NCBI GenBank assembly: GCA_030762175.1
Contig: CM060831.1
Span: 82,801,501-82,865,500, forward strand
Reading direction: 5' to 3'
DNA: 64,000 bases
DNA from: Metallyticus violacea
Lineage: Eukaryota; Arthropoda; Insecta; Mantodea; Metallyticidae
This document shows positions 11,060-21,842 of the stretch, in pieces. The translations under genes and the position numbers were made by a program. The number at the start of each line of letters is the position of its first letter. Within the stretch, counting starts at the first letter, position 1. A model generated the notes under the pieces. The model was not told the origin of the DNA. It made no database searches and saw nothing but the letters and a program-made list of their open reading frames with translations.

Positions 11060-12550
11060 TCGCATCTCCTCATGGTGCATCTGGGTAATGCTAAGCGGTT
11101 TACAGATATGGCAAGTTTTCCAAGATGTAAGAGCTCAAATACACTACAGCACCTTTCAATACTTCCTTGGTATGCTGGTGGCTTATCACACAATAAAAAG
11201 TCACAGGTTGAAATATTATTACATAAAAATAATATAGATATCTTTGTAATTCTTGAAGCTAATATTTACATTGACAACGAAAAATGTTATAATTTTAAAA
11301 ACTACAAATATGTCTGTATAAACATTCACAAGTAGCAACTGGCATACTAGCAGGAGTCAAAAATGCCCTTTTAATTAAAAGTGGCATACTAGGAGGAGTC
11401 GAAAACTCCCTTTTAAATAAAAGTTTTCTGAAAACCATGATCTCCACAGACTATGCTGAAATCACTTGATCTGAAGTATAGTTACAGAATGCAAAATATG
11501 CAATTTTTGGTACAAATAGTCGTTTTTTTTTTTTTTTTGATTATGTTTATTTACGGAAACTCTTTAACATCTCAGGTCATCAGCATCCCATTCAACTCAA
11601 GGCGTGAAATGGCTGACAAATTTTGCTCAGAGGCCTCTTTTTTCAGGCTTGAGGTTCTTTATCGTGCCGTAAATGTAAGACACCGGACCCACGGCTTTAC
11701 TTCCCTTCCAAAGGAAGCCATACTTTGGATTTTTATGCCCGAAAAAATTCATCGGTCCCGGCCGGGATTGAACCCACGATCTTGGGTTTAGGAGGCAAGT
11801 ATGGCAACTTGCCACCAGGACCGACATAAATAAATAAACAGTCCTGCAAATAACTAACAATCTTGACTTAATACAAGTTAAACAAAATACTTAAATAATA
11901 GGAGACCTGAATGGACATTCAAAACAATGGGGACACAATTCCCCCAATGCAGTAGGGAAAACAATTTAAGAATTTTTAGAAGTATATGCAGTGAATTTAA
12001 TATACAAAAACAATGACCTCAAACTGTTAATTATTATGGTGGGGACTTAGCAAATCCTGATATGATGAATGCCTCTTCAGATATTGCATATCACATCAAT
12101 AGAAGATTATTCGAAGACATAGGTAGCAGACCTAGAATCATCATAATTGAAACCACCTAGCCACAAATGAGTCACTTAAAAGCTCGGCAACTGAAAAGAT
12201 GGAACTTCCAAAAAGCAGACTGAATAACTTTTGGGAAACCCAATGACAAAAAATTTGAATTATTTACACGAAGAAAAATCCTGTAAAACTAATAGACAAA
12301 GTTAACCAAAAACAAATGTTGCAAAAATAACAATACCCAGAGGACAGGATATTAGGTACACACCTTTTTTGGAATTAGCGATTATCTGCATTAAAAACAG
12401 ATTGAGATAACACCAGAAATATAGCAGAAGCAACAAAAGATCGTAACTTAGTGAGAGATTGGAGAAAGAAAACTGCATTTCTAAACAGGGAAATAAAAAT
12501 TCTAAGAAGAAGTCATTTAATAAATTCCTTAGTTTCCTTGACTATATGAA
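11060..12550 (+). pseudogene. LINE-J apurinic endonuclease region, relic
   Basis: Starts with WYAGGLSHNKKSQVEILL and NNIDIFVILEAN, the opening of an APE-type endonuclease (normally WNANGL...DIxLLxET). GDLNGHSKQWG follows near 11905, matching the usual GDFNAH motif. RDNTRNIAEATKDRNLVRDW and TAFLNREIK lie at 12410-12495, the usual linker toward the reverse transcriptase. A SINE interrupts it (11522-11828), and the 6.0 kb LINE-R follows directly. Many stops. The same relic without these insertions is at 58790-59940. Confidence 0.7.
11522..11828 (-). mobile_element. SINE-1 copy (tRNA-derived)
   Basis: The minus strand reads a tRNA-like head (GTCCTGGTGGC... and a B box near 11770), a body with cctcaagcctgaaaaaag, and ends in a poly-A tail (the T run at 11522-11538). 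The matching site in block B (about 59200) is empty, so it inserted after the duplication. Related copies are at 16199, 40452 and 41350. Confidence 0.85.
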
Positions 12551-13039
12551 AGTAGGGTACTAATCAAGATGGCGACAAGTGATAGCTGATGGTTTTAGTG
12601 CCTGGCATATATATACGTTTTATTATCGATATTTGGTGGTTTGGCGAGTGCAAACGATTGAATTTTTCCAAATAACAGTGTTATGACGCCAGAGGAATAA
12701 TAGGAATAGCAAGCATCTTATAGAAGAGTTGAAGTAGTTAAGTGATATAGCTCCTGGATAGTGTTTAAGTATGCTGAGAACCAGGCCTTGCGGACACAAA
12801 AGTACAATTTATTAGTTACAAGTTTGTGAACCATTATTCTCTTATACAATTCTAGTTGCTGTGTGTGTGAGGACTACTTATAGTCAAAGAAATTGTGGTG
12901 ATACATTTGAACGGGATAAGTAACCATCTTGGCCCTGCACGTTTTTTCCCCGGAGGCTTTATAAACTCCAAGGTTTCATAATCAATGGGAGTCGGCATAG
13001 AAGAATACAGAGGGTAATTGGTATATTTAAGAGAGTAAA

Positions 13040-13890
13040 ATGGTTAAATTATATAGTGAGACAAGGTATGGAAGGGAGGATGAATATGTTTCTCCTCTTA
13101 TGAGCAATAGGCATATTATTGGTAATTGGTGGAGTAGAAATCAATATCCGGGTCCTAATGGAAATCATTACATCATGGAATAAATTTTGGTTAGAATACA
13201 GCATATGGACGAGAGACTAGGAAATAAACTTAATGGAGTGGAACAGAGAAAGTTAAGAAAGGAAATGCGAGATAAAAATAAAGAGATGAAAAATGTTAGA
13301 AGTAGAGTAGATATGTTGGAGGAGAGACATCGTAGATTCAACTTAGTTATAGCAGGAGTGAAAGAAAGGAATGGAAATTGGCCACAACAAGACGTTAGAT
13401 TTGAGAAGAAAAGCTAGGAATGGTGCTACAAGGCTGGGAGATTAGGGATGCTTTCAGAGTGGGGAGACCAAGAGGAGCCAGATTAATAATTGCAAGAATT
13501 TTGTCCATACAGTTTGTATATGAAGTGTTGAGGAGATCAAAGCAGCTAAAAGGAATGGATATTTACATTAATAGGGACTTATCGGCGGAGCAACGGGCTT
13601 TGAAGAGAAATTTGATACAACAAATGAAATCAGCTAGAATGGAATGGAAGGGAAGCAAGCCTTTATACGGAATCTACAATTATGGATTGATGGGCGCATG
13701 GTGGATGTGCGAGGAAGAGATATAAGGAATAATAGATCACAGGAGCAGGAAACGATTCAGCTTATTACATCGAAGACCAGAGAGATGGAATGCAGTTCTG
13801 AAGGAAGTGCAAAGGGCATCCAGAAACCAGTTGGTATTGATAGACGGATGGAAGGGGTGGGATTGGCAGTACTGAAATGTTTGATTTAAT
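13040..13890 (+). pseudogene. LINE-R ORF1 relic (coiled coil and RNA-binding region)
   Basis: Around 13187-13350 the product is a charged coiled-coil-like stretch (RKLRKEMRDKNKEMKNVRSR), then RRFNLVIAGVKE, which resembles the start of the RRM-like domain of LINE ORF1 proteins. After a frame break at 13415 the frame continues with GWEIRDAFRVGRPRGARLI, LKGMDIYINRDLS and (third frame) LWIDGRMVDV, the typical end of this domain. ORF1 proteins bind element RNA as trimers. At least two frameshifts and an early stop (13183) break it. Confidence 0.65.
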
Positions 13891-14269
13891 TGATTAGTGT
13901 TTAAAGCCCATTTCTACTGAGGCACCACAGGCTGGGTAATAAGATGATTATAACAGAAGCAAGTCAGGGAGATGAAGCAGCATATATGCCAGGAACCAGT
14001 GATGTAAGAGAGGTTGGGATGAATGGAAGACTACTGGTGAGGGAGGCAGAAATACAAACACGTGATGGGGCAAATAGACGAAAAATGGCGTGGATGCACA
14101 ATAGTGGCATGCGAGAGATGAAGGCATTATTTTGACACCCAATGGGATTTTGTTAGTCATGGACAGCAACAAAGCAGGAAGATTAAGAGACACAGCAGGA
14201 ATTGAGTTATGGAGCAAGAAAGTGCGAGATAAGTTTAGAAAAACAACAGACTCACAATAGCAAAGAGTG

Positions 14270-17200
14270 AAAGGGAGGAGGTTAGGGTTCTGGAATTGTG
14301 GGGTTTTGAAAAATAAAATTGGTACAGGTAAGTTGAAACATTTGTTAGAGAAGGTAGCAGAAACTTGGTTAAGAGAGGTAAGTATAGAGATCAATGATTT
14401 TATTACGTTGGTTTAAAAGGAGAGTTAGTAGCAAGGAAGGGAAGAGCATCAGGTGGTGTGGGCCTCTTTGTGAGGAAGTCTATAAGGAAAGTAATAAGAG
14501 GTACTCGTTCAAGTATAAAAAATGTCTTATGGTTTATATTGGAAGATAAGTTGATAAGCGACAGTTCTATAAGTCTAGGTACTATAAACCCGACTTGTGG
14601 AAAGCTCTTGAAAGTGATATAGAAAGGTTAAGAGAGAAATATGGTACCATGGAAATAATAATGGGAGATTTTAATGTTAGAATAGGCGTGGGGGGTATAA
14701 ATCTAGAAGGTGATATGTCCTTTGATATTGAATCTTGCTCTAAAAGGGAGATTTCCAGGCATAGCAGAGATAAGTGCATAGATAAGGCAAGTGAAAAACT
14801 TAATGATTTTTGTGAGGCTAGTGCCTTAGATATATTGAATGGTAAATATGGGGAGGATGGAGAGGTGAATTACCTTTATGAATAAGAATGGCCAAAGTGT
14901 TATTGATTACATTTTATGGCCTGTTAGTATGGGGTATACAATAAGTAATTTCAAGGTGATGAATTTTGTTTCAAATAGCAGCCATTTTCCCCTGGTGGTA
15001 GATATATAATGTCGTGAGGAGGAAATAGTGGAAGGGAATTGGAAAGGGAGAAAAATTATTAGTTATTATACTAAATATAAATGGAGGGAAGAGGAGGGTA
15101 ATAAATTTGAATGGGTTTTAGACTCTGAGTATGGGCAAATTTGCCAAATGGGGTTTAGGGATATGTTAGAGAGTCAGGAAATTAAGAGTGCAATTAGCAT
15201 TTTCAATAAAGTATTGTAGCAAGCAGCAGATGTGAAGAGGAAGGGGAGGGGAAGGAGACCAAAGGATGTGGGGTGGTTCGATGAAGAATGCATTATAGTT
15301 AATAGAGAGGTGAAACAAGCATTGAATAGTTGGAGGAAGAATGAGGATGAGAAAAAGGAATATTTAAATAGTAAAAATTTTTATATTGCATTCCTTGAAG
15401 ACAAGAAATATGAGTGGAGGAAAAAAGTGCAGAGCAAATTAATCAGTGTGTTAAGTGCAAATAATAATAAAATGATGTGGAAAGTGTTAAAATCCACGTA
15501 TAATAAATTTGTGCATAAGCCAAATATGGAGTATTTTAAAATGCTATTTGAGGAGGAGTGTGTTATTAAGGTCAATCTGTAGATAGATTTGGAAATGGGT
15601 TACATAGAAATTTTGGATAATGATGTGAGTGAAGAGGAGGTAGTGAAACAAGTGAAGGCAATGAGAAAGAGTAAGGCTATAGGATTAGATGCAATTCCCC
15701 GTGAATTTATTAAAAAATGGCGTAGTGATGCAAATAAGGTCAAGTTTCTTACAGACTTGTTTAATGTAATTAAGATTAAGGGATATGTACCAGATTATTG
15801 GAGGAAAGCTATAATTCACCCTATATACAAAGGTAAAGGGAGCATGGATGAACCTAAAAATTACAGAGATATAGCATTGTTATCAAATGTTGGCAAAATT
15901 TTCACTGGAATCCTAGCAAACAGGATACAAAATTGGGTGGAGATACATAACATTCTTTCCAAATTTCAAATGGGATTTCCCAGGGGTAGAAGAACAGTAG
16001 ATAATTTATTCATAATTAAAACTTTGGTGGATAAATACCTTAAAAGAAAAAAGGGGTGATTGTATATGGCATTTATGGATTTGGAAAAAGCACATGACTG
16101 CATTGATCTAATTTGCTTTGGTTCAAACTATTGAGTAAAGGAGTAAGCGAGCATATGGTGAACACCCTTAAGACTTTATATAAGGACATACTTTCTGTCA
16201 GTCCTGGTAGTGTAAAGGTTACCATACTTGCCTCCTACACCCAAGATCGCGGGTTCAAACCCGGCCAGGACCAATGGATTTTTTTGGGGTGTAAAAATCC
16301 TAAGTATGGCTTCCTTTGGAAGGGAAGTAAAGCCATGGGTCCTGTGTCATACATTTACGGCACGAAAAAGAACCTCAAGCCTGAAAGAGAGGCCTCTGAG
16401 CAAAATTTGTTGGCCGTTTCACGCCCTGAGTTGAATGGGACACTGATGACCTGAGCTGTTAAAGAGCGTCCATAAATAAATCAATCAATCAAAAAAAAAT
16501 CATACTTTCTGTATATGAGTAAGTGCAGGAGTGGTAACAAAACATGTCAAAGATGACAGAGCTAAGGCAAGGGTGTAAGTTGAGTCCAGTATTATTTAAT
16601 CTGTTTATTGATGATAATTTGACTGAGATTAGTAAATGCAACAACTGGTTGCCAACAAAAAACAAGGTTTCAGTTCCATGGGTTGTTATTTGCTGATGAA
16701 TTAGTGATAGGTTCAGCCTCAACATTTGGATCCTTGCAGTGTATAGAGAAATATTGTAATGACTGGAATTTGAAAGTAAACCAAGAGAAGACCCAGATTA
16801 TAGTGTTTAAGAAAGGGGCCAAATTGAGCAAATATGAAAAGTGGAAGAATGGAGATAAGGAATATAAAGTGGTTCGAGATTGGATATATCTGGGAGTTAA
16901 AATCGATGGGGGTGGGAAATGGGACAAACAGAAGAAGTTGGCCCTGGCGAAAGGGAAAGGAGCTATGTCAGCGATCAGGGGGTGTAAATATAGAATACCA
17001 GAGACACATGTTAAATGGCTAGAGAGATTATATAACATGGTAGTTGAAGCAAAAATGCTATATGGTAGTGAAAAATGGGGGTTGGATGGAGGGTGGGAAG
17101 TAGTAGATGTGGTGCACAGGATGTTTTGTAGAGAAGTTTTAGGCTTGCCAAGTGCCGTAGTAAAGCAATTTGCCCAAATTGAAATGGGAAGTGGGAAGGA

Positions 17201-17790
17201 AGAGGGCTATAATGGAGAGAGCTCTTAAATATTGGTATAGATTAGTCAATTTGGATGAAGAGAATTTGTTGAGGATATGTTTAGAATTTCAAGAAAGGAA
17301 TTTAAAGGAAAATGGGTGGAGCCACAGTTTAAAAATAAACTTAGAAAATAATAGATTGGGAGAAATTTGGAGGAAGAGGGAAAATAATGTAAAAGGGGTT
17401 CTGGAAAGGTGCTAAGAGGAGGTTTGATGATATAGAGATTCAGAAGTACTTTAGTATTAAAGGAGATAAAATATCATTAGAATCTTTTAGATTATTAAAA
17501 AATTTATGGGGAAGAGAAGTGTATATTGATAAACTGGACAAAGAGTTAGGAGCAGGAGTATGGAGACTGAAGGGGATAAGAAATGGTCATTCATCGAATC
17601 AGTGCCCAATATGTGGTGGCAAGGAAGACATGAGCACATTGTGTTTGATTGCATAGGAAAACAGTTATGGAGAAAGGAGTGTATTGAGGGGAAATGGTTA
17701 AAACAACAAAGGAAAGATGTCATAATTAATATCTTTAAGAAGGAAAATAGGAGGATAGGTGAGTTTTTGGCTACGGTTAGAAGGAAATGA
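14270..17790 (+). pseudogene. LINE-R ORF2 relic: endonuclease and reverse transcriptase
   Basis: Endonuclease: LGFWNCGVLKNKIG (14285), MEIIMGDFNVRIG (14650), SVIDYILWPV (14902), SNSSHFPLVV (14975). Reverse transcriptase: SKAIGLDAIPREFIKKW (15675), NYRDIALLSNVGKIFTGIL (15865), FQMGFPRGRRTVDNLF (15965), FMDLEKAHDCID (16073), then after the SINE LRQGCKLSPVLFNLFIDD (16560) and LLFADELVIGSA (16683), where the catalytic FADD is changed to FADE. The C-terminal part has a zinc knuckle, CPICGGKED followed in another frame by EHIVFDC (17603-17655). The clade is not certain; the order and the absence of RNase H resemble CR1/L2-like or related APE LINEs. Many stops and frameshifts. Confidence 0.8.
16199..16500 (+). 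mobile_element. SINE-1 copy with 12 bp target duplication
   Basis: The head is cagtcctggtagtgtaaagg with a B box gggttcaaaccc at 16251, and the tail is (tcaa)n plus an A run. It is flanked by the direct repeat catactttctgt (16187-16198 and 16501-16512). It splits the reverse transcriptase of LINE-R, so it is younger than LINE-R. Confidence 0.92.
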
Positions 17791-18849
17791 ATGTAGTCAG
17801 TTAAAAGAGTAGGAAAGGAAGTTTGATTTAGATGGTATAATAGTTAGGAATATGATGGATAATAATGGGGAATGGTGTTATATATTAACTATGATTTAGG
17901 CACAATATTAAAGTAGTAAAAAAGAATTTGGAAATTTATATTTATTCCGCACTCCCTGGGTAGGGTCTGGGCATGGCCTCCTGGAATTCTAGTGGATTTC
18001 AACTGATGAACTGGGGACTGGGTCCTGATACAACCAGGGTGGGAATTTTATAAGTGTTTGTTTGTTCAATATTAATGTAATTATTAGTTAGTAGTGAAGT
18101 ATAATTAGTAGATTTATCTACGATAAAAATAGGAATCATTATTAAGCAGGAACAATTTTGAAACAACTGGGGGTTAACACCTAAAATGGCCTGGGTCAAA
18201 TGAGTGAAGAACCCTTAGTGGATGAAATTTTGTTTGGTATGTTAAAGAAAGAGAAATTAAATGTTAATATGTGAGTCACTATATCAAATTATTTCTTGTA
18301 GTTAAAGCATTTGGAATGTGATAATCTAGAGCTTATTACTTCAATTGTTAAATCTTTGAGGGATTGTAGTAATCTCATTGATGCATATATATATTTACCT
18401 GAAGTTATTTAATTGTTATATTTAAGAGAGTATGTTCAAATGTTAGTATAACACAATTCACATTTGTAAATTTGGTACTCATTGGTATATTAATGCTAAT
18501 AATATAAATTGTTATGTACCTGATATAATATAAATAAAAATAAATAAATTACAAAAATAAAAAAAATAATAAATAAATGTAAAAGAAATAGCACTAAAGA
18601 ACATAAATATATTTTCCACTTTCACATAATAATAAAACAAGCTTCCACAGTACTCTTTTACAATCACTCAGTCAAACAAGAAAATACAACCATGGTCACT
18701 CTAGTAAATCTTTCCAATTTGAGGTTTAACCAAATGGCCGGAAATTGCAGTTACTCAACTATCAGGCAACTTACATCTACAAAATTAATCAATCAAAAAC
18801 CAGCCTAAATTATGTTTCTGCCCAATTTGGTTCCTCATTTCTTACTTAC

Positions 18850-19735
18850 TTTCTTCAACCATTTTCTTTTAACCTTGCCTAAATAATTCCAAACTTCAAA
18901 ATTTTTTTACTTGTTTTCATATTCACCAACTTGTTTCTTCTTATCTGTATTTGTAAGTTATCGCACTTTTCAATCCTAACTTTTGCTCTCAGTTTCTGTA
19001 CATTCCATAAATGCATGCCAATCACTAACTTGCATTCCTCTATATTTAAATCTCCTCTTATTCCTTTCAGATTCACTGCAACTGCCCGGGTCCATGCGAT
19101 TCCCTCCCTCGTCCATGTGCCCCCTTCATCCAAATAATTCTCTCTACCCCATAACCCCCTATAAACCCTCAATGTCTTTTTACTACTAAAACTACCTAAT
19201 ATCTCCTGTCTTTCCATATCATCAATTATTTGTTTTAATTTCTCTCCAAAAACTTCTTTCTTTACTTTCTCTATCATGCCACAGCATACCCAAGCCAATT
19301 TTTTCCATAATCTCATTGATTCTACTAACCTAAGTATTTCCTCTCCTCGGTTTCTCTTAAGTCACTAGACAGTGTTTCAAAATACAATTCTCTCCTAAAT
19401 TCTTAATTCCAATCCACTAATTCAGAGTTCTTTTCATTATTTTTCCCTTACCTAATTCAGCTTGTGCAACCCCATCTGGTGAGCTTTTTGGTAGGCCCAT
19501 AATTTGTTTGCAGATTTTTACTGTGAATCAAGTCTACATTTAGCCATCCTCATCACTACCCCAAACATCATTTTGGCTACTACTACCCTATATATTTTTC
19601 CACCTACTTTATATGCATTTCTGGTATTTTATGCCCACAGGCAGTAATAGCTTTCAAGGCTAGCCTACCTTTCGCTTCAACCTTTCTTTTTTGTTCTCTC
19701 CAACCCCTCCATTCTTGTTAATCTCTGCATTAAAA
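18850..19735 (-). pseudogene. Antisense LINE-R-type ORF2 C-terminal fragment
   Basis: Minus-strand products such as RLALKAITACGHKIPEMHIK (near 19660) and NKLWAYQKAHQMG or MGLPKSSPDGVAQAELG (near 19490) align with 16945-17190 of LINE-R. The open stretch 18879-19316 (DDMERQEILGSFSSKK...) aligns with 17420-17560. It is also present in block B (59950-61065), so it is older than the duplication. Stretches of LINE-J (12405-12550 and 19737-19910) flank it as a near repeat. Confidence 0.65.
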
Positions 19736-20600
19736 AGAGACTAAGATAACACCAGAAATATAGCAGAGGCAATGAAAGATCCTAACTTAGTCAAAGATTG
19801 GTGAAAGAAAACTGCATTTCTAAACAAGAAAATAAAAAATAATAAGAAGGAGTCATTTGATAAATTATTAGGTTCCCTGAATATGGTGGTAATAGCACTA
19901 AAGTATATAAATATATTAGTACACTAAACAATGTTCCAGAAACAAAACAAGAACCCATTATTATAAACAACAAAGTCCTCACTCAAGATAATGCCATATT
20001 GCCACTTGCTACAAAATCACACTAAATTGAAAAGAGATAACGGGGATTTTAAACAAAATATTAAAATGGCATAAGCCTGAGGTACTTGCAGGCCAACAGC
20101 ATCTATTTTCTGACAACTTTACAATTCAAGAACTCAACCAAGAAATATTATCTCTTAAAAACAAAAAGAGTCCTGGACCAGGCCAAATTCATGGTGAATA
20201 TATCAAGAATTTAGAGTGCAGAACCAGGAAGATACTACTGAACAAGATTTGGAACAGTAAAGACAGCACTCCTGCTATATGGAAAAAAAATCATAATTAT
20301 ACCAATTAAGAAGAAAGACAAACCATTAGGCCAGTTAGACAGTTATAGGCCTATATCCTTAACCTCAGTACTTGCTAAAACAATGGAGAAAATGGTGACT
20401 ACAAGATTAACTTACTATAGGAATCTCAAAATCGATCAGGTTTTGCATTTAACAAAAGATATGCAAATTGCCTTCAACAGAAAAGAAACAGTGCTTACTC
20501 TCTTTGTTGACTTCAAAAATGCCTTTGACAAAGTATGGAAAGAAAAGCTTATTTATAAGATGAGTAATATTCGGATAAGAGAAAACATGTTTACATGTTA
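19735..20600 (+). pseudogene. LINE-J reverse transcriptase N-terminal half, relic
   Basis: Motifs seen: SLKNKKSPGPGQIHGEYIK (20150), [21 protein letters not shown] with [14 protein letters not shown] (20290-20395), and [20 protein letters not shown] (20490), the first palm motif with its aspartate. It is the continuation of the element whose endonuclease is at 11060-12550, now separated by nested insertions. It ends at about 20600 before the palm catalytic box. Confidence 0.7.
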
Positions 20601-20654
20601 AATATAACATTTAATTTTGTGTCGGAACCAATACAGTGAAGCAACTATTATGTT

Positions 20655-21690
20655 CTTAATTATCTAGTGAGTCGATTTGATAATCTTATGCTCCACTTAC
20701 TGTTGAATTATGCAAAACTAGTTTCGCAGGCTTTTGCCTGCAATCTCAGTTGCGAGTCGACTGTCGGCTTTGTTGTTGGTTGGCTGGACTTGGTCTAGCT
20801 CTTGTCGACATTTTATGAACTTCTGGATTAATTTGTCTCCTGTTGGGATCTCAAAGTTCATAAAATTATCCTCATATTTTTTTATATAAATTTCTTCCGA
20901 TATACATTCTGAAAAGTTGATTTTATATAAGCCTGGCTTCTTCTACTCCAGTATTCTATAATTATCACCAGAATTGAGCAGATTTTTTTTAGGCTAAACT
21001 TGTTCACTGCAGACAAAGTAATCCAAAACTCTGTGAGTATTTTTGGAATTTTTCGTGTCTCTAGGATAAGTCAATTTCATGTGGATGGTAGATTCTTTTA
21101 TTGCTGTCAATGTTCTAACCTGCTTTAACCTCTTCTTTTGTTTGAATTTCTTGATTTTCTTATCTACAATTTCTTTGTCATACCCACTGAATTTTGCAGC
21201 TTGTATAATATGATAGTATTCTTTGTTGTATTCAAACTCATTCATAGGTATGTTAATGAGTCTATGTGCTAAGCTATTCAGAACTGCATGTTTGTGTGCT
21301 GTGGGATTGAATCCACTTGCCATTATGTAATTTTCAATCTGCATGTCCTTTCTGTATATTCCAAATTCCAAATTGTTGCCTATTCTTATAATCTCTAAGT
21401 CGGGAAAGGGAATCACGTTGCTTTGTTATGTTTCGGAAGTGAATTTAATTTCTTTATCTTGTAGGTTTAGCAATTTCAAAGCATCATCAAAGAGTTTCTT
21501 GTTGACCACTGGAAAGATGTCATCCATTTATATATGCCATACTTTGAAAATGTATGGAAATGATTTGGTGATGTGCATATCTAAACTACTCGCATACAAA
21601 TCAGCCAGAAAAGGTGATAATGGATTCCCCATAGCCAAACCTGCTTCTTGTTAGTAAAATTCACCATTGAACTTAAGGAACTTAAGGAAA
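20655..21690 (-). pseudogene. Penelope-like element: reverse transcriptase C-terminus and 3' end
   Basis: The minus strand reads from 21690: GEFY, GLAMGNPLSPFLADLY, a decayed YxDD region (MDDIFPV near 21525), FPDLEIIRIGNNLEFGIYRKD (21410) and HKHAVLNSLAHRLINIP (21280). These are diagnostic for PLEs. Then a linker (NKEYYHIIQAAKFSGYDKEIV) leads to a stop at 20994. The endonuclease is mostly deleted: only PGLYKINFSEC (near 20930) and MNFEIPTGDKLIQKF (near 20860) remain. The 3' part carries a hammerhead-like hairpin (20712-20753) and the PLE end sequence gtaagtggagcataag. Confidence 0.8.
20712..20753 (-). ncRNA. Hammerhead-like ribozyme motif of a PLE
   Basis: Minus-strand elements in order: GCAA (helix I, 5' side), CTGAGATT (core, altered from CTGANGA), GCAGGC-AAAA-GCCTGC (perfect helix II), GAA, then ACTAGT forming a 2 bp helix III (AC/GT), T at the cleavage position, then TTGC, which pairs with GCAA. 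Helices are intact but the CTGANGA box lacks one base, so activity is doubtful. Confidence 0.5.
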
Positions 21691-21842
21691 TTCTTCTATT
21701 CATTTTAAAGAATAAGCATCGAGCTATGAATTTTGACATCCTGCCAATGCACTTACTGTTTCACTGTATATTGGAACCACCAGAGATCAATGCCAGCGTT
21801 AGATGTCAGTCCCCAGTTCAAGATTTGAGCGAAAGCTCTTGA
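21690..21842 (+). pseudogene. PLE endonuclease C-terminal tail, joined head-on to the minus-strand PLE
   Basis: Encodes ILKNKHRAMNFDILPMHLL, the end of a PLE GIY-YIG domain, on the plus strand. It abuts the minus-strand reverse transcriptase at about 21690, giving an inverted junction. The same tail is at 3040-3160. Confidence 0.6.

Larger units (their letters stand above)
12555..18579 (+). mobile_element. LINE-R, nearly full-length but dead non-LTR retrotransposon
   Basis: Block B is continuous across this site (about 59905), so the edges are fixed by an empty site. The left edge is gggtactaatcaagatggcg and the right edge is an A-rich tail (18535-18579). Flanking bases atgaaagta and taaaagaaa could be an imperfect target duplication. 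It contains a 5' region with ATG-poor leader, an ORF1 relic, an ORF2 relic with endonuclease, reverse transcriptase and a C-terminal knuckle, and a 3' UTR (17800-18535). A SINE sits inside ORF2. Base composition is purine-rich on the sense strand compared with the surroundings. Confidence 0.85.
6240..19930. repeat. Segmental duplication block A
   Basis: Collinear with block B (52686-61240), including the zinc-finger exon, its flanks, the LINE-J endonuclease relic and an antisense LINE-R fragment. Block A alone carries the 6.0 kb LINE (12555-18579), a SINE (11522-11828) and a short PLE foldback (10018-10122). Block B alone carries a 0.9 kb insertion (55605-56512) and a PLE (57288-57868). The stretch 8340-8850 and the stretches 9640-10010 and 10200-10730 show only homology to block B, with no gene recognised. 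Confidence 0.85.

Noticed and set aside
13870..13960. Resemblance of ctactgaggcaccac to the SINE-2 3' end near 46320
   Set aside because: Only about 15 bases match and the rest fits LINE-R between ORF1 and ORF2.
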